DNA of 15,752 nt from CAVPEW01 sp050247895 (lineage in GTDB: Bacteria; Actinomycetota; Acidimicrobiia; Acidimicrobiales; VFJN01): positions 1 to 15,752 of the forward strand of contig JBFWTJ010000063.1 of assembly GCA_050247895.1 (NCBI GenBank). The letters run 5' to 3'. This document shows positions 1-6,609 of this stretch, piece after piece. The notes under the pieces are model-generated. The model did not search any database. It had not been told where the DNA came from and worked only from the letters and a program-made list of their open reading frames with translations. The stretch's first letter is position 1, and each line of letters begins with the position of its first letter. A program made the position numbers and the translations under genes.

Positions 1-3000
1 CGGGCCGGACCCTCGGCTCCGACGCCGTTGCCGCCCGCGGCCAGGGCGTGGGCCAGCATCCGGGACCGCCAGCGGGCGGCGACCGAGGCGCCGAGATCGA
101 CCTCGATCCACGCCGCCGCCGCGGTCTGGGCGGCCGTCGCGGCGAGGGCCAGGGCCCACTCGCTCGTCGCCCCGCCGCGCCCGTCGGCCAGGATGGGGCC
201 GGCCACGAGCACCCAGGCGAGTCCCATGGTGAGGTGGCGGGCCCCGTGGACGGCGGCGGCCAGGGCGGCTCGGGCCACCAGCGGCCGTCGTCGGGCCGGC
301 CGGTGGGCACGACCGGGGGGTTCGTCGTTCGCGGCGACGGTCGGGTTGGGTTCGTCGGTCGCGGGAACGTTCGGAGTGGGGCCACCGGTCACCGCGACGG
401 TCCGGGCGCGGCCGGGGTGGCGGTCGCCCCCGGTCGGGTTGCCGCTCGTCCCGGGCTCGAGAGCTGACGACGGGGCGGGGCCGCCGTGCAGGGCGGCGGG
501 GCCATCGTGCGGGGCGGGGGAGCTGCCGTGCAGGGCGCCCAGGCGTTGGCGCACGTCCCGGTCGGCCCGGTGCAGCGCGGCCAGTCGCGAGCCGGGCCGG
601 CGGAGCAGCTCGTCGGGCCGGCCGTCCTCGACGATCGTGCCGCCTTCGACGACGACCACCCGGTCGAAGGTCGCGGCCAGGTCGATGTCGTGGGTCGCGC
701 ACAGGACGGTCGCGGCTGCCCACGACCGGCGGGCCCGGCTCAGCAGCGCACGGCGAGCCGCAGGGGTCGCGTGGCGGAGCGCCTCGTCGACGACGGCCAG
801 GTGCACACCCGGCTGGGCCAGGGCGCGGGCCAGTCGCAGCCTCTGGCGCTCGTCGAGGGAGAGCCGCGCGCCGTCGTCGCCGACGTTGTCACCGTCGAGC
901 CGTGCCGCGAGGTCGACGAGCCCGCAGGCGTCGAGAGCGGCGTCCCGGTCCGGGCCCGCGACGTTGGCCTCGATCGATCGGTCCCACAGGCGCGTCTCGG
1001 CACCGACCCAGGCGACGGTCGATCGATGCCCTCCGCCGCCGGCCGGCGGCCGGCCGTCGAGGCGCACGTCGCCCTCCACCGGGGCCTGCAGCCCGAGGAC
1101 CACCTCGAGGATCGAGGACTTGCCCGCGCCGCTGCGGCCGACCAGTGCCACGTGCTGGCCGGGCGGCACCTTCAGGTCGACGTGGTCGAGCACGGTCCGC
1201 CCGGCCACCGCGACGGTGACGCCGCGCAGCTCGACGGCCGTGCCCGACCCAGGCGCGCTCGTCGTGCGGAGGTCGACACCGGTGCTCGGTCCGCCCGTGC
1301 CCGTCACGTCGACTGAGGGGGTGGCCACCGGGCCGGTGTCCGGTCCGCCCGCGCCGGTCGCCTCGGTTGCGGCAGTGGCCACCGAGCCTTCGCGGGGCCG
1401 GGTCGTGACCGTGGGGTCGGTCCCGGGTCCCGGGGCCCGGGCCGGGTGCGTCGAGGGCAGGTCGGGCTCGGGGCCGGCTCGCGTCGCGGCGAGGAGGTCC
1501 CCGAGCCGGCCGGCGACGGCGCGATCCTCGGGCCACCGGACCAGCGCCGCGGTGAGCTCCTCGACCGCGGTGGCCATCCCGGCCAGCCAGACGAGGAAGA
1601 GGAGCTCCGTTCCGGCGCCGTCGAGCCCAGCGAGCGCCGCGCCGGCCACGGCGACCGTCCCGGCCGCGGCGACACCGGCCTGGAGGCCCACCGTCGCCGC
1701 CCGGCCGCGAGCCGCGACGCGGGTCGCCCGTCGCCATGCGGCCAACCGCCGGCCGTGCTCCCCGGCGAGCGCGTCGGCCGTGTCGGCAGGCGGTCCGTGG
1801 CGCGTCGAGAGCAGGACGTCGAGCTCGAGCTGGGCCAGGGCACCGGCGGTCTCCTGGCGGTGCAGCTCGATCTCCCGTCGAGCCGGCAGGGTCGCGCCGG
1901 TGCAGGCCACCAGGACCAGCGCCAGGGCGACCACGAGGGGGCTGTGGCCGGGCGCGAGGACGCAGAGGCCGACGGTGGTGGCCACGAGCCGTGCCGCCGC
2001 GCCCAGGCCGGCGGCACCGGCCGCGGGGATCCGGCGCAGGAGGTGGACGGAGTGGGCCCGCTCGGCGAGGTCGGAGGCGGCGCGGGTGCGCAGGTACCGG
2101 TCGGGGATCCGGTGCAGCTGCTGGGCCAGCCACCGCCTCACGCCGAGGTCCAGGCGCCGGCCGACGAGCAGGGCCGCCCGGGCGGTCGACAGCTCGATCC
2201 CGGCCAGGAGTGCGCCGAAGATCGCCACGGCCAGGAGCGGTGCGACCTGCCCGCCGCGGTCGAGGGCGGTCCCGAGCAGTGCCACCTCGGCCGTCGCGCC
2301 GACGCCGGCCAGCGCGGCACCGACGGCCAGCCGCCGGACGATGCGGCCGTCGCCGGCCGGGAGGACCGCTCCGACCGACCCGGCGACGGGGGCGCGGTTC
2401 CGGCCCGGTCCCGTGCGGCGCGAGGTACCCGTCGCTGCCGACGGCGTGGGCGCTGTGGGTGGTGTGAGGGCAGGCCGGCCCGTCGGGGCAGGACGGGGCT
2501 GGAGCAGCACGGCGCCGCGCAGCGTCACGGTGGCGCTGCCGGGTCGACCCGGCCGGGCGTACCAGGCGGTGTCGTCGATCGCCGCGGGATCGGCGAGCGC
2601 GGCCAGCACCGCCCGGGTGGCGGATCGACCGTGGCACCGGCCGCGCGCCGCGCCACGCACTGCGGCATCGAGCCGGGCCGTGGCCGCACCGTCGCCGGCG
2701 GCCCGGGCGACGAGTGCCTCGGCATCGGCGATGCCCAGGGCCCGGATCCGGGCCAGCAGCCCGGATCTGAAGGACCCGGTGGAGGCGATCCGGGCGTAGG
2801 TCGCCACGGGCACGGCCTGCTCGTGCACGTGGAGGAGCTCGAGGAGGCGCCGGTGGCGCATGAGGCGACGGCCGACAGCGGGATCCATCACCTGGAACCA
2901 CCGCCGGTGGCGGCGCCAGACCACCACGACGTGGGTCAGCCCGTCGGCCCGGCGGGTGACGGCCAACGCCGGTAGGCGGTCGGAGTGGGTCAGGTGCTCG

Positions 3001-3281
3001 ACGGGGACCACGACCTGCGAGCAGTCCAGGCCGTGCCGGCGCGCCGCGACGGCGAGGGCGTCGATCGAGGTGCCGTCCACGTCGGTCCGGCACATCTCGC
3101 GGAGCCGGTCGGGCGACGCGGCGACGCCGTGGCCCGCGAGCAGGGCGCTCAGCGCAGCGGGCCCGCAGTCCATGGCCGAGGCCTGCACGACCGCCGGGGC
3201 CAGGAACGGCCGCAGGTCACCGCGCCACGAGGGGCGTGGTGACCGCCCCCGGCCGACGCGGGCCGGCCGGGGGCTGTGCAT
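1..3281 (-). CDS. Giant C39-peptidase ABC exporter, tandem-fused, 3' end outside window
   Basis: Reading the minus strand from ATG 3281 gives at least 1093 codons without a stop, so the C-terminus is outside the window. Residues 30-135 are a peptidase C39 domain, which in this family cuts double-glycine leaders at the inner membrane face: Q33, C39 (in MDCGPAAL), H117 (in LTHVVVVW) and D133 (in MDP) keep the family spacing. An extension and a Pro/Thr-rich linker (about 155-310) lead to hydrophobic segments between 315 and 582 (membrane domain 1). The ATPase domain has Walker A GRSGAGKSS (715-723), Walker B VVDE (D832, E833) and switch H864. The usual Q-loop VPQ reads VGA (759-761) and the LSGGQ signature reads LSLDE (807-811). 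A second Pro/Gly-rich linker (about 915-990) precedes new hydrophobic segments from about 1000, the start of a second membrane domain. No better in-frame start exists before the catalytic Cys. It begins 2 nt after the stop of the 44-residue peptide, suggesting translational coupling. Confidence 0.9.
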   Translation of the reverse strand, partial: MHSPRPARVGRGRSPRPSWRGDLRPFLAPAVVQASAMDCGPAALSALLAGHGVAASPDRLREMCRTDVDGTSIDALAVAARRHGLDCSQVVVPVEHLTHSDRLPALAVTRRADGLTHVVVVWRRHRRWFQVMDPAVGRRLMRHRRLLELLHVHEQAVPVATYARIASTGSFRSGLLARIRALGIADAEALVARAAGDGAATARLDAAVRGAARGRCHGRSATRAVLAALADPAAIDDTAWYARPGRPGSATVTLRGAVLLQPRPAPTGRPALTPPTAPTPSAATGTSRRTGPGRNRAPVAGSVGAVLPAGDGRIVRRLAVGAALAGVGATAEVALLGTALDRGGQVAPLLAVAIFGALLAGIELSTARAALLVGRRLDLGVRRWLAQQLHRIPDRYLRTRAASDLAERAHSVHLLRRIPAAGAAGLGAAARLVATTVGLCVLAPGHSPLVVALALVLVACTGATLPARREIELHRQETAGALAQLELDVLLSTRHGPPADTADALAGEHGRRLAAWRRATRVAARGRAATVGLQAGVAAAGTVAVAGAALAGLDGAGTELLFLVWLAGMATAVEELTAALVRWPEDRAVAGRLGDLLAATRAGPEPDLPSTHPARAPGPGTDPTVTTRPREGSVATAATEATGAGGPDTGPVATPSVDVTGTGGPSTGVDLRTTSAPGSGTAVELRGVTVAVAGRTVLDHVDLKVPPGQHVALVGRSGAGKSSILEVVLGLQAPVEGDVRLDGRPPAGGGGHRSTVAWVGAETRLWDRSIEANVAGPDRDAALDACGLVDLAARLDGDNVGDDGARLSLDERQRLRLARALAQPGVHLAVVDEALRHATPAARRALLSRARRSWAAATVLCATHDIDLAATFDRVVVVEGGTIVEDGRPDELLRRPGSRLAALHRADRDVRQRLGALHGSSPAPHDGPAALHGGPAPSSALEPGTSGNPTGGDRHPGRARTVAVTGGPTPNVPATDEPNPTVAANDEPPGRAHRPARRRPLVARAALAAAVHGARHLTMGLAWVLVAGPILADGRGGATSEWALALAATAAQTAAAAWIEVDLGASVAARWRSRMLAHALAAGGNGVGAEGPA
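3246..3273 (-). repeat. Perfect 10-bp inverted repeat at the start of the exporter gene
   Basis: The arms CCCCCGGCCG (3246-3255) and CGGCCGGGGG (3264-3273) are perfectly complementary and separated by 8 nt. The minus-strand RNA would form a very stable all-GC hairpin covering about codons 4 to 12 of the exporter, directly after the peptide gene. There is no U-run, so it is not a classical terminator. It could lower exporter expression relative to the peptide or stabilise the peptide mRNA. The repeat is seen directly; the role is inferred. Confidence 0.55.
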
Positions 3282-3283
3282 CT

Positions 3284-3418
3284 TCAGCGGCCACCACCGC
3301 CGAGCAGGACGCCGAAGTCCGGCCCGACCACGATGGCGGTCTCGACCTCGACGTCGACATCGCTGTCGAGGTCGAGGTCCTCGTCGAGGGTCTCGACGAG
3401 CTTCGGCAGGTGCTCCAT
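3284..3418 (-). CDS. 44-residue acidic peptide, candidate substrate of the C39 exporter
   Basis: This small gene runs from ATG 3418 to TGA 3284 and is supported by its ribosome binding site and its position. The N-terminal half (MEHLPKLVETL, then alternating Asp with Leu or Val to residue 26) is highly acidic. The C-terminal part, TAIVVGPDFGVLLGGGGR, is hydrophobic and Gly-rich. Known double-glycine leaders have hydrophobic residues at -12, -7 and -4, an acidic residue at -8 and GG or GA at -2/-1. With the cut after G41, this peptide has V30 at -12, D34 at -8, F35 at -7, L38 at -4 and G40-G41. That leaves only Gly-Gly-Arg as cargo. There is no Cys, and no Ser or Thr after residue 27, so a lanthipeptide or thiazole-type core is not apparent. 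No modification enzyme lies between it and the exporter. It may be a bacteriocin or RiPP precursor, a signalling peptide, or a free leader; I do not recognise a named family. Confidence 0.75.
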   Translation of the reverse strand: MEHLPKLVETLDEDLDLDSDVDVEVETAIVVGPDFGVLLGGGGR

Positions 3419-3420
3419 GA

Positions 3421-3431
3421 CACCCTCCTTC
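3421..3431 (-). promoter_or_regulatory. Strong ribosome binding site of the 44-residue peptide
   Basis: The minus strand reads GAAGGAGGGTG just before the ATG at 3418, an almost complete anti-16S match at suitable spacing. It is one of the strongest Shine-Dalgarno sequences in the window and decides both the reality and the start of the small gene. Other genes nearby have weaker sites, which suggests that the peptide is made in excess of its exporter. Confidence 0.8.
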
Positions 3432-3560
3432 TGTGTCCCGGTGGGCAAGGCCGGACGGGGCCCGCCCGATGGATCCCGGCGTCGCGGCTCTCCTGACAGG
3501 GCATCAGGGAGAAATGGCGGTTGCGGCCGTTCGGCACGTCGTGCCGCGGTCGGACGACCA

Positions 3561-3586
3561 CGACAGGTGGTGAGGTCGGCCTGTCG
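3561..3586 (-). terminator. Possible weak terminator after the LVIVD-repeat gene
   Basis: The arms CGACAGG (3561-3567) and CCTGTCG (3580-3586) form a perfect 7-bp stem with a 12-nt loop, starting one base after the stop codon of the LVIVD-repeat gene. There is no T-tract, so termination is uncertain. If it works, the peptide-exporter cassette needs its own promoter within the 169 bp between 3419 and 3587, which I could not locate convincingly. Confidence 0.3.
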
Positions 3587-3587
3587 G

Positions 3588-4997
3588 TCAGCCCGGCGTC
3601 GGGAGGAGGCAGAGGACGAGGTCGTCGAGGTCGGGCACCTCCCGCGGGGTGGCGGCGAGATCCTCGGCGGTCAGCCAGGTCCCGGGGTCGGCCCGGACCT
3701 GGACCGCCGGGTCGAAGCGGAACACGTCGAGCCCCCGGGCCAGGTCGTTGGCGAAGAGGTGGAAGCTCCCGTCGGGTGAGATGCCCGGCGTCTTGACCGA
3801 CCAGGTGTTGGCGTCGGGGAAGGCGTACCAGCCGACCTCGGCCATCGGCGAGGCGTCGGTCTCCCCGGCGAGTGCCAGGCCGCCGAGGTCGACGACCCGG
3901 ACGCCCTTGCGGTACCAGGCGATGGTCATGAGGCCGGCTTCGGGGTGCAGGCGCAGGACGTGCGAGGTGCACCCCCGGCGGCCGTCGTCGCGGGTCGCGT
4001 CGTCGATGAACCAGGCCCCGAGGCGCACGGGGGCCCGCTCCTTGTCGCCGGTGACGTCGTAGACGTGGATGCCCCCGCCCGGGCACGTGGCGGGGCGACC
4101 CCCGTTGACCTCGTCGGTGACCAGGAGCAGGTCGCGGCGCAGGCCGTCCGGCCCCGTCACGGTGAGGGGTTCGGCCTGGTGGTGGACGTCGAGGCCGTCC
4201 CGACCGATCCGCCCGACGACCTGGGGCCGCGCCGGGTCGGAGGTGTCGATGACCAGGCTGTGGTCGAGGGCCGCCGAGTAGGCGCGGGTGCCGTCGGCGT
4301 TGAAGGTGATGTCGTGGCTGTTCGCACCCGCTGTCGGCAGCTCCCCGAGCTTCACGGGGTGGAGGAGGCGGTCACCGGTCAGGTCCCAGTACTCGATGAC
4401 ACCGCCGCCCGAGGTGTCGCTGTTCGAGTTGTACAGGTGGGTGCCGGCCGGGTTGATGGTCGAGTTGTGCGTGCCTCGGGACATGGGCAGGAACGACACC
4501 GTCGTGGGGCGGGCCGGGTCCGAGATGTCGACGACGACCGTGCCGAGGCCGTTGCCGTAGGCGATCCCCTTCCGATCGAGGTCCCGGTAGCAGGCCGACC
4601 CCCGGTCGGCGTCGTAGTCCGCGGCGTAGGCGACGAAGGTCCGGCCGTCGCGCCGGACGACCTGGACGTCGCCCTGGGCCACCCGGCAGTCGTAGACGGC
4701 GACGGGCCGTGGGCGGGCTGGGTCGGAGATGTCCAGGATCTGCAGGCCGCGCTCGAGCGTGCCGGCCAGGGCGTAGGTCGTCCCGCCGATCTCGGCGAAC
4801 TCGATGTCGGTGCCCCCACCCGGCCCGCCGCTGGCCCCGCCGCGATGGGCCACGTTGGCCACCGGGACGATGTTGGCCGTCCCCACCGCCGGTGAGGGCC
4901 GATCCGTGAGGTCGCCGGTCGCCCCGACCGGTGGAGCCGTGGTGCCGACGGCGGCGAGCAGCAGGATCGCCGCGAGCGATCGATGACGTGTGCGCAT
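3588..4997 (-). CDS. Secreted LVIVD-repeat beta-propeller protein
   Basis: The 469-residue protein starts at ATG 4997 because this places a clear Sec signal peptide at the N-terminus: MRTRHR, a Leu/Ala core, then PVGA near residue 26. The frame stays open upstream but adds only Arg-rich low-complexity residues. A purine-rich stretch (GGGGGGAAAG) precedes the ATG. The mature part has repeated blades typical of LVIVD proteins: LQILDISDPARPRPVAVYD, VVVDISDPARPTTV, LVIDTSDPARPQVVG, HVYDVTGD and VRVVDLGG. These repeats fold as extracellular beta-propellers that usually serve as binding scaffolds; no catalytic residues can be assigned. Cys residues are few and may form disulfides after export. It lies upstream of the peptide-exporter genes on the same strand, 169 bp away. 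A functional link to them is only suggested by position. Confidence 0.85.
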   Translation of the reverse strand: MRTRHRSLAAILLLAAVGTTAPPVGATGDLTDRPSPAVGTANIVPVANVAHRGGASGGPGGGTDIEFAEIGGTTYALAGTLERGLQILDISDPARPRPVAVYDCRVAQGDVQVVRRDGRTFVAYAADYDADRGSACYRDLDRKGIAYGNGLGTVVVDISDPARPTTVSFLPMSRGTHNSTINPAGTHLYNSNSDTSGGGVIEYWDLTGDRLLHPVKLGELPTAGANSHDITFNADGTRAYSAALDHSLVIDTSDPARPQVVGRIGRDGLDVHHQAEPLTVTGPDGLRRDLLLVTDEVNGGRPATCPGGGIHVYDVTGDKERAPVRLGAWFIDDATRDDGRRGCTSHVLRLHPEAGLMTIAWYRKGVRVVDLGGLALAGETDASPMAEVGWYAFPDANTWSVKTPGISPDGSFHLFANDLARGLDVFRFDPAVQVRADPGTWLTAEDLAATPREVPDLDDLVLCLLPTPG

Positions 4998-5098
4998 CGC
5001 TTTCCCCCCAGTCCGGGACCGGGTTCGGCCCGGTCGCCGGGCGACAGCGTGACACAACGTAACGAATCCCGCACGGCCGGGATCCGGTGCGCACCTCG

Positions 5099-5139
5099 GG
5101 AGCCGGGGGGCCGGCGGTCGGCGTGATCCCCTCGGCTCC
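5099..5139. terminator. Possible terminator hairpin between two minus-strand genes
   Basis: The arms GGAGCCG (5099-5105) and CGGCTCC (5133-5139) are perfectly complementary around a 27-nt GC-rich loop that has its own internal pairing. They lie 16 bp beyond the stop codon of the 5155-6408 gene. No T-run follows. The hairpin would separate that gene from the LVIVD-repeat gene downstream. Confidence is low because perfect 7-mers are common at this GC content. Confidence 0.3.
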
Positions 5140-5154
5140 GGTCGGGGTCGAAGC

Positions 5155-6408
5155 TCACACGTAGTCCACGTCGATGGTCCCGTAGACGTCGAACTTCAGG
5201 TAGTGCTCGGCGGTGGTGAGGCGGAAGACCGCGTCGTGGCCACCGCTGGGCAGCGCCGGGTCGTCGACGTGCAGGTCGTCCAGGTCGATGGTGGCGAACG
5301 CGGTGGCCACGTCCCGGCAGTCCGCGATGTCGCCGCCGAAGTCGTCGGCGAAGGGCGGGATGCCGGCCGGGCAGAAGCCGGGGTCGTGCTCGACGCCCTG
5401 CACGGCCAGGTCGAGGTGGCGACCGGCGCCCTCGACGACCAGGCGCCGGTCCTCGCCCAGGTGGATGCTCCGCCCGCTCTTGACCTTGGCGATCCCACGG
5501 TGGAAATCCTCGATCCAGTCCCCGCCGACGGCGAAGAACCACTCGACCTCGCCCTTGTTGACGTCCCAGCGATCGGCGTCGTTCACCACGTCGATCGAGG
5601 TGAAGGCGATCTCGACGCGCCGTTCGAGGGTCCGGAACTGGCCGTAGCGGTGGTCGGTGTTGCCGTGGCGGTCCTCGGCGACGAGCACCACGTTGTAGAG
5701 GGTGCCGGGCTCGAGGCCCTCGAAGGTCACCTCCCAGTCCTGCACCCGTGACGTGCTGTCCTGCACCGCGGGCGCGTCCGTGCTGACCCAGAGGCGGGCC
5801 GGGACCGAGGTGTGGAGCCGGAAGGTGGCCGATCGGCCCCCGGGGGTGACGGTGGCCCATTCGATGCAGTGCCCGTCGCACTGGACGGGTCCGTTCGAGA
5901 ACGTGCCCCCACCGCCCTGCTGGCTGCCGCCCGGTCCCAGTTCGGGGTCCACCGGGGTCACGAGGTCGAAGACCCTCGGGGTGGGAGCGAAGTCGTCCAC
6001 GGGCGCGGTGGGCGGGATCCACGGACCCGGATCCTCCCCGTCGCCGTCCTCGGGCACGTCGGGCATGTCGTCGTCCTCCCCGTCGCCCGGCGCCGCGTCG
6101 TCCGCCTCGTCGGGCGTCGTGGTCCCGCCGTCGGGGGCCCCGCCGTCGCCGGGAGGGGGCGTGGCCGGACCCGGATCGGCCCGGTCCGGGGTGGCCGGTG
6201 CCGGGGTGGTGCTCGGCGGCGCGGCGTCGGCGGTGAGCGCCCGGGCTCCGTCGGGGCCGTCGGGGCCGTCGGGGCGGTTCCCCGAGCCGACGGCGATCAG
6301 GACCAGGGCGGTCAGCACGGTCAGCGCGACCGTGGCGACGAGCGCCTGGCGCACCCGCGTGCCGGGGCGGGTGCGTGGGGGGCGGGGCGAGAGCGTGGTG
6401 GCGTCCAT
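5155..6408 (-). CDS. Membrane-anchored extracellular protein with Fn3-like domain
   Basis: The protein has 417 residues. The start is supported by GGGAGG about 6 nt before ATG 6408. A short basic cytoplasmic tail (1-20) is followed by one membrane helix (about 21-42) with no obvious cleavage site, so it is likely an anchored protein with an outside C-terminus. Residues 44-150 are a low-complexity linker rich in Pro, Asp, Gly and Thr, including PDG repeats. Residues about 175-262 look like a fibronectin type III domain, with the typical GLEPGTLYNVVLVAED strand and a FRTL end. The last 150 residues (EIAFTSIDVVNDAD, then GEVEWFFAV) form a further beta-rich domain that I cannot name. Cys residues in the QCDGHC motif and in the last domain could form disulfides. 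It is divergent from the membrane-fused sigma factor, so it may be a surface target of that factor; this is inference. Confidence 0.8.
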   Translation of the reverse strand: MDATTLSPRPPRTRPGTRVRQALVATVALTVLTALVLIAVGSGNRPDGPDGPDGARALTADAAPPSTTPAPATPDRADPGPATPPPGDGGAPDGGTTTPDEADDAAPGDGEDDDMPDVPEDGDGEDPGPWIPPTAPVDDFAPTPRVFDLVTPVDPELGPGGSQQGGGGTFSNGPVQCDGHCIEWATVTPGGRSATFRLHTSVPARLWVSTDAPAVQDSTSRVQDWEVTFEGLEPGTLYNVVLVAEDRHGNTDHRYGQFRTLERRVEIAFTSIDVVNDADRWDVNKGEVEWFFAVGGDWIEDFHRGIAKVKSGRSIHLGEDRRLVVEGAGRHLDLAVQGVEHDPGFCPAGIPPFADDFGGDIADCRDVATAFATIDLDDLHVDDPALPSGGHDAVFRLTTAEHYLKFDVYGTIDVDYV

Positions 6409-6478
6409 GGGAACCTCCCGGGTCGGCCGGCCGGGATGGCCGACGTCGCTCGTGGGACGCGCCGCCCGCCGGCGCGGT

Positions 6479-6503
6479 CACGCTTTTCGCGCCGGATCCT
6501 TCC
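6479..6503 (-). promoter_or_regulatory. Candidate ECF-type promoter for the Fn3-like membrane protein
   Basis: On the minus strand, GGAAG (6503-6499) is followed after exactly 16 nt by CGTG (6482-6479). ECF sigma promoters generally have a GGAAC-like -35 box and a CGTN -10 box at this spacing. The predicted transcript would have a leader of about 65 nt before ATG 6408. The match is imperfect. Confidence 0.25.
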
Positions 6504-6570
6504 TCGTCGCTTCCGTGACCTGCGGACGGTCCGGCGCGTCCTGGTCCGTGTGGATCGCGACGCGCGCGAC

Positions 6571-6603
6571 GAAACGGCCGGCCCGGCACCCCGTTCCTAT
6601 GCT
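6571..6603 (+). promoter_or_regulatory. Candidate promoter of the sigma-factor gene
   Basis: Two overlapping readings are possible. GAAAC (6571-6575), then 16 nt, then CGTT (6592-6595), matches the ECF-type -35/-10 pattern and would mean autoregulation. Alternatively, TATGCT (6598-6603) fits a housekeeping TANNNT -10 box placed 6 nt before ATG 6610, which would give a leaderless mRNA. No Shine-Dalgarno sequence precedes the ATG, which supports a leaderless or very short leader. Confidence 0.4.
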
Positions 6604-6609
6604 GCGCCG

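Noticed and set aside
28..2799. Long plus-strand open frame opposite the ABC exporter
   Set aside because: It is low-complexity Arg/Ser/Ala sequence with no motifs, while the opposite strand encodes the C39 and ATPase motifs.
889..3093. Minus-strand open frame overlapping the exporter
   Set aside because: It is the same strand shifted by one base; its sequence is an Arg/Pro-rich frame-shadow of the Walker A region.
3284..3418. Lanthipeptide or thiopeptide precursor interpretation of the 44-residue peptide
   Set aside because: The acidic leader recalls such precursors, but there is no Cys, and no Ser or Thr after residue 27, and no modification enzyme is visible in the window.
3492..3508. 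CCTGA...TCAGG dyad upstream of the peptide gene as operator
   Set aside because: The arms are only 5 bp and no promoter elements could be placed around them.
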